From positions 44,806 through 108,805 of the forward strand of contig JAFGDW010000271.1 in assembly GCA_016931935.1 (NCBI GenBank): a stretch of DNA of 64,000 bases, read 5' to 3'. Below the pieces are notes generated by a model that did not search any database, was not told the origin of the DNA, and saw only the letters and a program-made list of their open reading frames with translations. The translations under genes and the position numbers were made by a program. The DNA is from Candidatus Zhuqueibacterota bacterium (GTDB lineage: Bacteria > Zhuqueibacterota > Zhuqueibacteria > Thermofontimicrobiales > Thiofontviventaceae). Below, one piece after another: positions 51,072 through 60,864 of the stretch (positions within the stretch are counted from its first letter, which is position 1; each line of letters starts with the position of its first letter).

Positions 51072-52061
51072 TTATCCAATGAACATGAAAGCAAGACCAC
51101 TTATACAGAGAAATGAAAACATTAAATGAAGCAACACATTCAACCGGGCGGCGGTTTTCAAATTTTCGGTATTGTTGGTATTGTGCAGAAGAATCGATAT
51201 AATCCTTGGGAGCAAGAATACATACGGGAGTAAACAAACCAACACCGGCCAACCATGTTTTAGATACGATATTGTAAGCAAAACAATATTGGTACACAAC
51301 ACAAGTTGAACGATGATATAGATCCACACGGTGGTGGTGTTGCCACAACGTACGGCCACACCCCATTTCCCGGTTTCTCTGTCGGCGTCCAGATCGATCA
51401 TTTGACCGATGAGTAAAATAGAAAGTGTACTAATCCCTGTAATGGGCATTGCAACCACAACTGCGGGATGAAAACCAACATTTTGGCTAACTGCGGCAAT
51501 CAGAATGGCCATCGGTCCGAATGCGAACCAGACAGATATTTCTCCCCAACCACGATATGCCAGCTTTACCGGAGCTGCCGTGTAATATTTGCTAAAAAAT
51601 GCGGATAACACATACAAAAAAATGATATAAATCCGGATGCCTTCATTTACCCGGAGAAAAAGCACAACACAGGCGATAAATGCAATAATCAGACTATAGC
51701 GGGCGATTTTGAACATTGCTGGCAACAGCTCGGGTTGATCGACGATGACGCCGGATCCACCGCTAAATTCATTGCGATGGATGTTTACTTTGTCTGTACC
51801 CTGCAATGTATCATAGATATCATTATAGACATTGGTCGCAACATGTAAGCAGACGCCCATAATGAACACAACAACAAAATTCAATATCTCAAATCGGCTG
51901 GTAATGGAACAGACAATCAGTGTGCCGATAATCAACGGGCTAATAATGGACGTTAAAAATGGCGCTCGAATAATTTTCAGGAATGATGGCTGGCCTGTAT
52001 TCATGGCTGCCTCCGTTTTGGTTTGCATGTACTGAGACGTTTTAATTTTTGTATCAATCAA
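51072..52061 (-). CDS. UbiA family prenyltransferase
   Basis: 329 aa multi-TM; ATNVYNDIYDTLQGTDKVN (NDxxD), QMIDLDADRETGKWGVAVRCG (second Asp motif). Confidence 0.9.
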   Translation of the reverse strand: MIDTKIKTSQYMQTKTEAAMNTGQPSFLKIIRAPFLTSIISPLIIGTLIVCSITSRFEILNFVVVFIMGVCLHVATNVYNDIYDTLQGTDKVNIHRNEFSGGSGVIVDQPELLPAMFKIARYSLIIAFIACVVLFLRVNEGIRIYIIFLYVLSAFFSKYYTAAPVKLAYRGWGEISVWFAFGPMAILIAAVSQNVGFHPAVVVAMPITGISTLSILLIGQMIDLDADRETGKWGVAVRCGNTTTVWIYIIVQLVLCTNIVLLTISYLKHGWPVLVCLLPYVFLLPRIISILLHNTNNTENLKTAARLNVLLHLMFSFLCISGLAFMFIG

Positions 52062-52119
52062 AAATTTCAGGTGATATTTACCGGATTACCTGGTGTATCC
52101 ACCTTTAATTAATGAAAAT

Positions 52120-53139
52120 TCAAATTTTGGATTTTTTTTGTTGATACATTGTCACTAATCGATCGATATTGCCTGCAACTTCAAAACCGGCATGCCGGCC
52201 TACATTATGAAACAGGGGTGTCCATGTCGATCCTTTCAAGCATGACAATCTGACTTCCAGCGATGATTGTAACGATTCGGAAATGCGGTGTGTCATGCCG
52301 TTAATCGTAGGGGCATGCAGAAAGCCGCCATCCGTTCGACGTCCGTTTATTTCCAACCGGTAATTCTTTTGGTACAATACCCATTCCACACAGGAATCAG
52401 TGATTTCAAAATGTTCAAGCTGTGCACCAGTATACGTGGTAAAGCGATACAGCCGTTGGTCATGCCACAATCCAAAGATATAGCCTAAAAATGGCCGCCG
52501 AATCCAGGGAATGATGGCAATCGAACCGGTGACACAAGTGTGAGAGCTGTTAAAATGGTTGGATTGACACCACACCCATGCATCAGGAAACGACTGGCCC
52601 CAATCCTTTTCAATATAGCCTTTTCCATTCGTAAAATCTAATTTTTGCCCATTAAGGTCCAGAATACCTTGAATATGATGATCAAGACTGACAATGCCAT
52701 GATAGCATTCCATAAATGGCACCCAGGTGTACCATCCCATAATTCCCGGTGAGACTAATGACCCGGGCCAGGGAGTCAATGAGTTAAATGTTAACTGTCC
52801 CTTCATGTTAAATGAGGTGGTTTGGATATCAATAACTAGCTCGTTTGCCGAAAACTGGTTTTTACCGATTTGGATGTTGAATTGGTATGGTTCGGTGTGA
52901 AAATCGTGAATGGGGAACGTGTGAAAATACGTTTCATTACGATGCCCATCAAATATCTGAATGAATGTATAACTATCCGATGCGTTCCGGCTTCGATATA
53001 TCCCGGGAATGATGGCAAATATGTGACGCTCATGCTTATCAACGATTTTGAAGTACCAGCCCTCAAAGTGTTGTTGAGCATGACTGTTTTTGCCCTGGTA
53101 GCCAGATGGATTGAGTTTATTTTTGAAGTACGATATCAT
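52120..53139 (-). CDS. Tocopherol cyclase-like family protein
   Basis: HFEGWYFKIVDKHERHIFAIIPGI; PGIMGWYTWVPFMECYHGIVSLDHHIQG; GYIEKDWGQSFPDAWVWCQSNHF. Confidence 0.85.
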   Translation of the reverse strand: MISYFKNKLNPSGYQGKNSHAQQHFEGWYFKIVDKHERHIFAIIPGIYRSRNASDSYTFIQIFDGHRNETYFHTFPIHDFHTEPYQFNIQIGKNQFSANELVIDIQTTSFNMKGQLTFNSLTPWPGSLVSPGIMGWYTWVPFMECYHGIVSLDHHIQGILDLNGQKLDFTNGKGYIEKDWGQSFPDAWVWCQSNHFNSSHTCVTGSIAIIPWIRRPFLGYIFGLWHDQRLYRFTTYTGAQLEHFEITDSCVEWVLYQKNYRLEINGRRTDGGFLHAPTINGMTHRISESLQSSLEVRLSCLKGSTWTPLFHNVGRHAGFEVAGNIDRLVTMYQQKKSKI

Positions 53140-53479
53140 CCAATATCTTTATTTAAGATTGTAGGTAATAAAAAAAAATACCCCAAGAATTTCTATATTG
53201 GAATATTTTGGGGAAGCCAGAGCAGTATCCGTGGAGTATCAGGGTTTTAGAATAGGTGTAAGTGCTAACTTTCAAACTACAAAAACAGGAGCATATTGTC
53301 AAGAGAAAATTTACACAAATTTCTAAAACGAAATATTAAATCTTAAATGATTGTGTTATTATAACGGTGATTCACATTAAGTCTGTTTTCTGTGGATCGT
53401 TGAATGCCAATTGAATTACGATGCACACTCATTTTGTCAATTGAGAAATTCGGTATCGAAATTCAGATTTCAGATAAAA

Positions 53480-53510
53480 ACAGGGATGGCTGATGACAGC
53501 CACCCCTGTT
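53480..53510. terminator. Hairpin terminator
   Basis: ACAGGGATGGCTGATGACAGCCACCCCTGT with T-run on + and A-run (aaaaa) on the other flank. Confidence 0.75.
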
Positions 53511-53545
53511 TTTTTTATTTGAGTTTAATCTTCAAGCATCTGATG

Positions 53546-55942
53546 TTATTTCATCAAAATTAATTTTCTATTCGTTTGGAATACGTCGGTTTTCATTGTG
53601 CACATGTAAATCCCTGTCGACAGCAAATTGCCATTGGCATCGCGGCCGTTCCAGCGAATCATATATTCACCGGCCGGCTTTTGTTCATTCATAAGGACGT
53701 ATATTTCTTTGCCGACCAGATTATAGATTGCAATACGGACATGGGTTTCATAAGGCAAGCTATAGCGGAATTCCGTGCTTGGATTAAACGGATTGGGATA
53801 ATTCTGTGACAATCGGAAATCCTGCGGTAGCCCGGATTCCGGGGACGAGTATTCGATACCCACCTCTTGGCCAATAGTAACCATACAATCTTCCACTTCA
53901 CCGATGGGAGGCGCCGTTTGATCATCAAAATAAGGGCCGAAGTAATTCAATCCGCCGACATCGCTGAAACGGAAGCGGGCAAATGTCTGTCCTTTAGTGG
54001 CGCTTACCGGAACAGTAAAAGTTATGACATTGACGCCCGCTGTCGTCTGATAATCGATAATAAAATGCTCGCCGGGATCGTCCCAACTGCTATCTGCATT
54101 GAAATCGATCCAGCCGGTGAGTGCGCCGACAGTAGTCGCTCGGACTTCCACACTGGCTTGCTGACCCGGTTCTAACGGCGTCAGGAAGCGTACACCATCT
54201 TCGTCGTCAATACCGTCTTTATCATCGCCCAGGGCTTGTGGATCACACATGCCATCGAGATCGGCATCCACGGTGTCACCGAGCCAGAAATGATTCTCAA
54301 TGCGATGTACCGCGCCCATATCGTGATTGTAAGTTCGGTACCAGCGCATGGCATCACCAAAATCAAATCGCATTGGCGCTGATCCAACCCATATCAGGTG
54401 ATCTTCGGTTTCCCCGTTGGTGAAATCCCCTTCACCGGTCCAATCGCCAATGATCTGCTCATTCGTAATTGTAAACCGTGCCCAGACGAATCCCGGATGA
54501 TCCCCGATCTGGAAATCCGGCGGATGCAGTGCGGACAGGTAACCATTTCCCAGCGGGACTTTAAAATTTTTCAAGATATGTTCGGAGACAGCAGCTTGCT
54601 TTGCCAGAGGGCTGGGCCCGACATCACCCCATTCGCCATCACGATTCCAATCGATAAGCACGTTGACATAGGCGCCAGCCTCGTGTTCAGTGTTAAACCA
54701 GAGATTCAGATTTCTGCCCCAACTGGCAATTTCACCAGCGTACCCTATTGAATCGATTTCACCACTGATAATTGGTACATAATCTTCAGAACCCAGCGGC
54801 CCCTGAATAGTGAAAATATCCGCCACAATGCCACAGTCACCATCGCCGGACGATTCATCTTTATTGTATGAATCGGGATTGAAAGACGGGCAGTATCCGG
54901 CGTTGCCATCCAGTTCATAATCGACTTTCGATCCGAAATATGATTTATCGCCCTGGTCGTGGTGGCGTATATACCCGGCTGGCCCGGCATTTTTACATGT
55001 CGGGAATTTTCCGTCGATTCCTAAATCCGGATAAGCCAGCGCGTCTTCGGGGGCATCGCCAAAGTCGTAGCGGAAAAAGTAGGCGAAAATATAATCGTCA
55101 CGAACAAGTATGTCGGTACCGCTGGCACATTGAATTTCAAGTTTGACGTCAAACCGGCCTTCATTGTAATACACAACATCGTGCGGGCCTTTACCCTGGG
55201 CGCTTTGCGGTTCGCCGCCTTCGAATGTCCACTGCCAGTCTGTGGCGTCGGGAGAATTATCAGTGAATGTAACTTTTAGAGGAATCAATCCGGATGTTGG
55301 CGAGCCGCTGAAATTCGCATCGCATGAGCAATCGTTTATATGGATGTAATTGATCTTTGTTTCCTTGTCGCTTCCATTCGCGCAATCCACCTCCAGCGTC
55401 ACAGAATAGTCGCCGGGTTTGTTGTATTTCACCTTATGCGGCCCCTGCGTTTGCGCGCTGGATGGGGTACCTCCCGGAAAACTCCATTGCCAGCAAATAG
55501 CGTCGGTTGATTGATCTGTGAAAATAATCTCTTCGCCAACACAAGCAATTGTTTTGTTCGCGACAAACTCCGCCTCACACGGACATTTGCTGACAGTGAT
55601 ATATTTATCTTTGATGATAGTATTTTTGCCGGGATAGGCGTTGGGGCAGACAATGTCCAACTTTACGTTATAAGTGCCAGCGGCCGCGTATGTTACAGTA
55701 TGCGGCCCCTTGCTGCTAGCCGATGATGGATTCCCGCCCGGAAAATCCCAAAACCAGGTGGTGGCATTTTGTGATTTGTCGTAAAAGACAACTGTCAACG
55801 GCGTACAGCCCGAGGTTGTGTCAGCGATGAAGTTGGCAGTACAACTGGCGGGCAATGAATGCGTAATAAAAAATACGCATCCCAATACACAAAGTACAAA
55901 AAGGAAAATGAACGTATGGTTTTGATGGTAACAGTTTTGCAT
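53546..55942 (-). CDS. PKD-repeat/GEVED domain protein with T9SS tail
   Basis: Three PKD units (TTWFWDFPGGNPSSASSKGPHTVTY; ICWQWSFPGGTPSSAQTQGPHKVKY; TDWQWTFEGGEPQSAQGKGPHDVVY); QNYPNPFNPSTEFRYSL. Confidence 0.9.
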   Translation of the reverse strand: MQNCYHQNHTFIFLFVLCVLGCVFFITHSLPASCTANFIADTTSGCTPLTVVFYDKSQNATTWFWDFPGGNPSSASSKGPHTVTYAAAGTYNVKLDIVCPNAYPGKNTIIKDKYITVSKCPCEAEFVANKTIACVGEEIIFTDQSTDAICWQWSFPGGTPSSAQTQGPHKVKYNKPGDYSVTLEVDCANGSDKETKINYIHINDCSCDANFSGSPTSGLIPLKVTFTDNSPDATDWQWTFEGGEPQSAQGKGPHDVVYYNEGRFDVKLEIQCASGTDILVRDDYIFAYFFRYDFGDAPEDALAYPDLGIDGKFPTCKNAGPAGYIRHHDQGDKSYFGSKVDYELDGNAGYCPSFNPDSYNKDESSGDGDCGIVADIFTIQGPLGSEDYVPIISGEIDSIGYAGEIASWGRNLNLWFNTEHEAGAYVNVLIDWNRDGEWGDVGPSPLAKQAAVSEHILKNFKVPLGNGYLSALHPPDFQIGDHPGFVWARFTITNEQIIGDWTGEGDFTNGETEDHLIWVGSAPMRFDFGDAMRWYRTYNHDMGAVHRIENHFWLGDTVDADLDGMCDPQALGDDKDGIDDEDGVRFLTPLEPGQQASVEVRATTVGALTGWIDFNADSSWDDPGEHFIIDYQTTAGVNVITFTVPVSATKGQTFARFRFSDVGGLNYFGPYFDDQTAPPIGEVEDCMVTIGQEVGIEYSSPESGLPQDFRLSQNYPNPFNPSTEFRYSLPYETHVRIAIYNLVGKEIYVLMNEQKPAGEYMIRWNGRDANGNLLSTGIYMCTMKTDVFQTNRKLILMK

Positions 55943-56766
55943 TTCACACTCCTTTCACGTTGTTACGTGGTTGCTGATCATAGCTTACAATTGCGCTAAT
56001 AATTTTAGAACGATTTATCCAATCGATTGATAGTTCAAGAAGCAGTTCATACCGGACGATACAGAGACCAATATTGTATGTTAAATACTTTTAGAGTCGC
56101 CCATAATATTTATTAGGAGTTTTACTGCAAATATTGAAAATGTTCGAATCGAATTCAATTTTGATCCTGGAATATATCTTTTTTAACGTGGATGATTCAC
56201 AACCAGAATTAACTATTGGCATGGACACAATCTGCTACTATTTTTGATACAATGTGAGAATTGAGAGTAGTCGCAAAGAAATATCGGATGAAATGTAGGA
56301 AATGAATCGATCAGCTAACATACTACGAAAATGTTTTTGGAATGTCAAGCCCAAAATGCCGGAGAAAGCACATACTATTTATGTTGGAAAAATGAAGTTA
56401 AAAACAACAGCACTCGCTATAAAGTAACTCACTTGTAATTTTATTTTGAGATTTTAATTTATGGACTATTATCTAATTTGTTTAGTTTGTTGGTTTTTTA
56501 TGGATTAACTTGTGGTGGTTTTTTTATGAATTTTGTGGTATATTGCTTCCCTGTCAAAAATGGCATAGGATAGCATCTTTTACCATTATTTTCAAATGTC
56601 AAAATTGTAATCACTCAAACCACATCAGGTCGAATTAATAATTCGGCAATTTTTTGATTTGATGTACCATGATGCATAATTTTCTCTGATTGCCGAGAAA
56701 AACACTTGCGTCGTTGGGCATTTCTTATTATTTTGTGTCTCGTGTTTTTTTCGATAATGGGTAAGT

Positions 56767-57735
56767 ATGAAACCAGACGCATTATATAAAGAATATACCG
56801 AATGCCAGCTTTGTCCCCGTAACTGTGGTATGAACCGAATTGCCTGTGAGACAGGTGTGTGTGGCGAATCCGATCAACTGCGTGTTGCCGCAATTGAAGC
56901 ACATTTCGGCGAAGAACCGCCGATTTCCGGAATACATGGCTCGGGTACGGTGTTTTTTTCAGGATGCAGTTTGAAGTGTCAATATTGCCAGAATCATCAA
57001 ATTTCCCATGACGGAATGGGGCGGATAATAACCGTCACTGATGTGGTTAATCGTCTGGAGCAGCTTGTAAGTCACGAAAGTATCCACAATGTAAACTTTG
57101 TGACAGCCGATCATTTTTTCCCGCATACAATTGAAATTGTGGATTTACTCGCTGAACGCGACTTACTGATTCCGATTGTGTATAATTTGTCGGGTTATCA
57201 ATCAATAAACTCCTTACGGCTGATCGAAACCAGCGCCGATATTTATCTACCGGACTTCAAATACAGCGATGCTGATATTGCTGCCCAATTATCCCGATGC
57301 CGGGACTATCCCGCCGTCGCCATCGATGCTCTTGCGGAAATGGTGCGGCAAAAAGGATTTCTAAATAATTTTACAACGAATGATGAATCTTGTGATATTG
57401 CGACCAAAGGTGTACTGGTGCGCCACCTGATTCTTCCCGGTCATGTAAAAAATTCGCTTGATGCGTTGTCAACACTATTTATTGAATTTGGCGCCAATCT
57501 GCCGATCAGCTTGATGTCCCAATATTACCCGACGCAATTATTTAAGCAACCGGAATTGAATCGTGGCATCACGTCTGAAGAATTTCAGCAAGTATATTCG
57601 CATGTGCTAGAGTTGGGATTCAATCATGTTTTCGTTCAGTTTCCCGAATCACACGCACCGGAGCGGCCGTTTTTGCCGGATTTTCAACGAGCAAAACCAT
57701 TTGTTGGCAATGCAAAGTCTGACAATTCGGAATAG
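56767..57735 (+). CDS. Radical SAM protein (PflA-like activase family)
   Basis: CQLCPRNCGMNR...GSGTVFFSGCSLKCQYCQNHQISHDGMG (CxxxCxxC). Confidence 0.88.
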   Translation: MKPDALYKEYTECQLCPRNCGMNRIACETGVCGESDQLRVAAIEAHFGEEPPISGIHGSGTVFFSGCSLKCQYCQNHQISHDGMGRIITVTDVVNRLEQLVSHESIHNVNFVTADHFFPHTIEIVDLLAERDLLIPIVYNLSGYQSINSLRLIETSADIYLPDFKYSDADIAAQLSRCRDYPAVAIDALAEMVRQKGFLNNFTTNDESCDIATKGVLVRHLILPGHVKNSLDALSTLFIEFGANLPISLMSQYYPTQLFKQPELNRGITSEEFQQVYSHVLELGFNHVFVQFPESHAPERPFLPDFQRAKPFVGNAKSDNSE

Positions 57736-57770
57736 ATGGCTAACAATCATGTATCAGAATAAAGGTTAGA

Positions 57771-58523
57771 ATGGAACAATTAGAGGGCAGAATCAGTGTG
57801 GAAGCCGCACTGATCGCCAGGCAGCGAAAAATTTCATTAATTGTTATTCGTGCCGGTATGCATGAGAAAAACGTCAAATTCATTCTGGATGAAGCTGAAG
57901 CGCAGGCAATCCCGGTTAAACATGCGACCCGTGAGGAAATTGATGCTATGGCAAAAGGCGTGACACACGGCGGCGTTATCGCACTGGCTTCACCCAAATT
58001 ACCGCTGACTTCGGAGCGATTTCTGGATCAATTGAAACAACCTACGAACCCGGTGATTTTATTATTATTGGAAGGCGTGGACGATGAACAGAACTTCGGC
58101 TTTACATTGCGAACAGCGGAGGCAATGGGTGTTCATGCCGTCTTGTTGAAGAAACACTTATGGGATTTTGATGGTAATGTTGTTTCGCGGGCGTCATCGG
58201 GCGCATTTGAACGTTTAGCACTTGTGCAAATCGATAATGCGGACAAAATCATGCCAAAATTACGGCTGCTTGGCATTCGCAGTTACGGGTGCATTGCCAA
58301 CGCCAAACGCTCGATGTACGATGTCGATCTCAGCGATTCAGTGCTGCTGGCAATCGGCGGTGAAAAGCGCGGGTTGTCGGCGGCGGTACGAAACCATTGT
58401 GATACTTTCATTCATATCCCGATGTTATCCGATATTGGATCGTTATCACTGGGACATGCCGCCAGCATTTTAATGGCTGAGGCAATGCGGCAACGGATGA
58501 AAGAAACATTGCAATCCAATTAA
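57771..58523 (+). CDS. TrmH/SpoU family RNA 2'-O-methyltransferase
   Basis: EGVDDEQNFGFTLRTAEAMGVHAVLL; LLAIGGEKRGLS; IPMLSDIGSLSLGHAASILMAEAMRQ. Confidence 0.92.
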   Translation: MEQLEGRISVEAALIARQRKISLIVIRAGMHEKNVKFILDEAEAQAIPVKHATREEIDAMAKGVTHGGVIALASPKLPLTSERFLDQLKQPTNPVILLLLEGVDDEQNFGFTLRTAEAMGVHAVLLKKHLWDFDGNVVSRASSGAFERLALVQIDNADKIMPKLRLLGIRSYGCIANAKRSMYDVDLSDSVLLAIGGEKRGLSAAVRNHCDTFIHIPMLSDIGSLSLGHAASILMAEAMRQRMKETLQSN

Positions 58524-58528
58524 TACAA

Positions 58529-60679
58529 TTACCCCTGTTCCACATTCCCCGCAATATGAAAAAATTGCTCCTGATAAAGTTGGGAATAAAGTCCGCCCTG
58601 TTCCAGTAACTGCTGGTGCGTTCCGATTTCCTTAATCCGTCCTTTGTTGAGTACAACAATTCGATTGGCATTGATAACAGTCGATAGCCGATGGGCAATA
58701 ATAATGGATGTTCTATCCCGAAGTAACACATTCAGCGCTTCCTGAATTAAATGCTCGGATTTGGAATCCAGTGCGGACGTCGCCTCATCGAGAATCAGAA
58801 TCTTCGGATCTTTTAAAAACGCCCGGGCAATCGCCAGCCGTTGACGTTGTCCGCCGGAAAGTGTGGCGCCACGTTCTCCGATTTCTGTCCATAAGCCTTC
58901 GCAAAGATTATCCACAAATTCCAGGGCATTTGCGGCGGTGAGCGCCTGTTCCATTTCATCGGGCGTTGCTTGAGGATTCGCCAATAACAGGTTTTCCCGG
59001 ACCGTACCGGAGAAAAAAAGTGTGTCCTGACTGACGATGCCGATATGTGCGCGCAGGGCTTTCAGTTTGAGGGTGCGTAAGTCATGTCTGTCCAGACGGA
59101 TTATGCCGGAGAGGGGGTCGTAAAACCGCGGCACCAAATTCGCCAGCGTAGATTTGCCGGAACCACTCGGCCCGACAAACGCAATCGATTCCCCGGGCTG
59201 AATATGGAACGAAATATTTTCCAATACCGGGAAATTGGTTTCGTATTCGAAATGTACGTTATCAAATTCGATGTCGCCCTGTATTGATTTTAGTGCGATT
59301 GCATTTGGCAGTTCAACGACATGAGCCTGCGTGTCGAAATATTCAAATATTCGTTCCATTGCCGCAACGGAATTGGCAAGGAGTACGTTTAAGTCGGAAA
59401 GCCGTTGCAGTGGCCCATAAAACATCGCCAGGTATAACAAAAACTGGGTCAATTCCCCAACCGTGAGCCGGCCAGACATTATTTCATGAGCGCCATACCA
59501 CAGCACCAACACCGGTGCCGACAATACAACAAATCCCACCAACATTTCATTTATCGCAGCAAACTGAATCGATTTTAACACTTTGCTGTACAACTTGTTG
59601 GATTGTGAACGGAATTCCCGTAATTCCTGTCCCTCGCGGGTGAAGCCTTTTACGATTGAAACTCCGGCAATTTTTTCCTGAAGCCCACCGGATAACACTT
59701 CCACCCGCTGTTGCACTTCGCGGCTGGCTAGTTTAATTCGTCGCCCGATCACGCGGATAGAAAACAGAAATATCGGTACTAATGCCAACGATATCAATGT
59801 AAGTATTGGATGCATTTTTATCAGAATAATTAATAGTACGACCAGTAAAATACTATCCATCCAAACATTGGTTAGCGCTGAACCAACGAAATTTTGGGCC
59901 TGGGCAATATCGTTCACCACCCGCGATACAATCGCGCCGGTCTGATGTTTTGCGAAAAATTGGTGCGACAGCCGTTGCACGTGGTTGAATAATGCAACCC
60001 GCAAATCGCGAATCATGCGATGCCCTGAAATGGCGGTCAGCAGGCTTCGGGAGTAGGTAAGGCCCATCCAGGCGAGATTCGCCAGTAATACAATCGTAAC
60101 CAGATGCACAATCCGTTGTGATTTAGTGGCGAGATCCATTGTCTCGTTCAGAATGACCTGATCGAGGGTTATGCGTAAGATTTGCGGAAACAGTAATGGT
60201 ATCAGAAATTTGAAAATTCCGGCAATTGTCGCCCCAAGAATAATATACCAATACGGTCTGGCATAACTTAAAAATCGCCATAACGGATTGTAGTTTTTCT
60301 CCTGCACTTTAAATTTGCCAGTAACATTATTCCCGAATGCATCCTTAACGCTGACAATACGCGATGGGCTGATGTCGGTTTCAGCATAAAACGATTGGGA
60401 TTGAAGCAGTTCAAGGCCTTTGTCACCAATGCTGAGCGGGACTCGTGCTTTGGGTATCGGACTCGGTTCCATCACATCTTCGGTCACATTTAACACCAGC
60501 ACATTATACTGACTGATGTCAATCTCACTATGCCGTTGCGAATCAAAGATAATTCCCTCCAGCAGCAATTCAACTAGGCCCCATTGTTTGAAAAAATAGA
60601 ATCGTTTGTCTGACCGTTTTAAACCATCTGAAAGATATTTCTGAACATGTTCGGTTTCAGTTAATAAATAGAAGATCAT
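58529..60679 (-). CDS. ABC exporter (fused permease/ATPase) with ~125-aa N-terminal extension
   Basis: Walker A GPSGSGKST, signature LSGGQRQRLAIARAFL, Walker B ILILDEATSALD; six-TM domain starts near RPYWYIILGATIAG. Confidence 0.93.
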   Translation of the reverse strand: MIFYLLTETEHVQKYLSDGLKRSDKRFYFFKQWGLVELLLEGIIFDSQRHSEIDISQYNVLVLNVTEDVMEPSPIPKARVPLSIGDKGLELLQSQSFYAETDISPSRIVSVKDAFGNNVTGKFKVQEKNYNPLWRFLSYARPYWYIILGATIAGIFKFLIPLLFPQILRITLDQVILNETMDLATKSQRIVHLVTIVLLANLAWMGLTYSRSLLTAISGHRMIRDLRVALFNHVQRLSHQFFAKHQTGAIVSRVVNDIAQAQNFVGSALTNVWMDSILLVVLLIILIKMHPILTLISLALVPIFLFSIRVIGRRIKLASREVQQRVEVLSGGLQEKIAGVSIVKGFTREGQELREFRSQSNKLYSKVLKSIQFAAINEMLVGFVVLSAPVLVLWYGAHEIMSGRLTVGELTQFLLYLAMFYGPLQRLSDLNVLLANSVAAMERIFEYFDTQAHVVELPNAIALKSIQGDIEFDNVHFEYETNFPVLENISFHIQPGESIAFVGPSGSGKSTLANLVPRFYDPLSGIIRLDRHDLRTLKLKALRAHIGIVSQDTLFFSGTVRENLLLANPQATPDEMEQALTAANALEFVDNLCEGLWTEIGERGATLSGGQRQRLAIARAFLKDPKILILDEATSALDSKSEHLIQEALNVLLRDRTSIIIAHRLSTVINANRIVVLNKGRIKEIGTHQQLLEQGGLYSQLYQEQFFHIAGNVEQG

Positions 60680-60822
60680 CGCAGGATATGCCTTTTGTTT
60701 TGGCTTTAAAATAACACATTTGGGGTTTTAATTCAAGGATTATTATCAAGAGTGCGGAACGCGGTGGATTTATTTAATTGCTGACCTGCTTCCTTGCTAT
60801 GATGTAAATTTGGTCAAAAAAA

Positions 60823-60853
60823 TCCCTTCCGATGTCTGATCCATTGGAAGGGA
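60823..60853 (-). terminator. Terminator of the C69 peptidase gene
   Basis: TCCCTTCC...GGAAGGGA with adjacent A-run (U-run on minus). Confidence 0.65.
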
Positions 60854-60864
60854 ATAGATTACCA

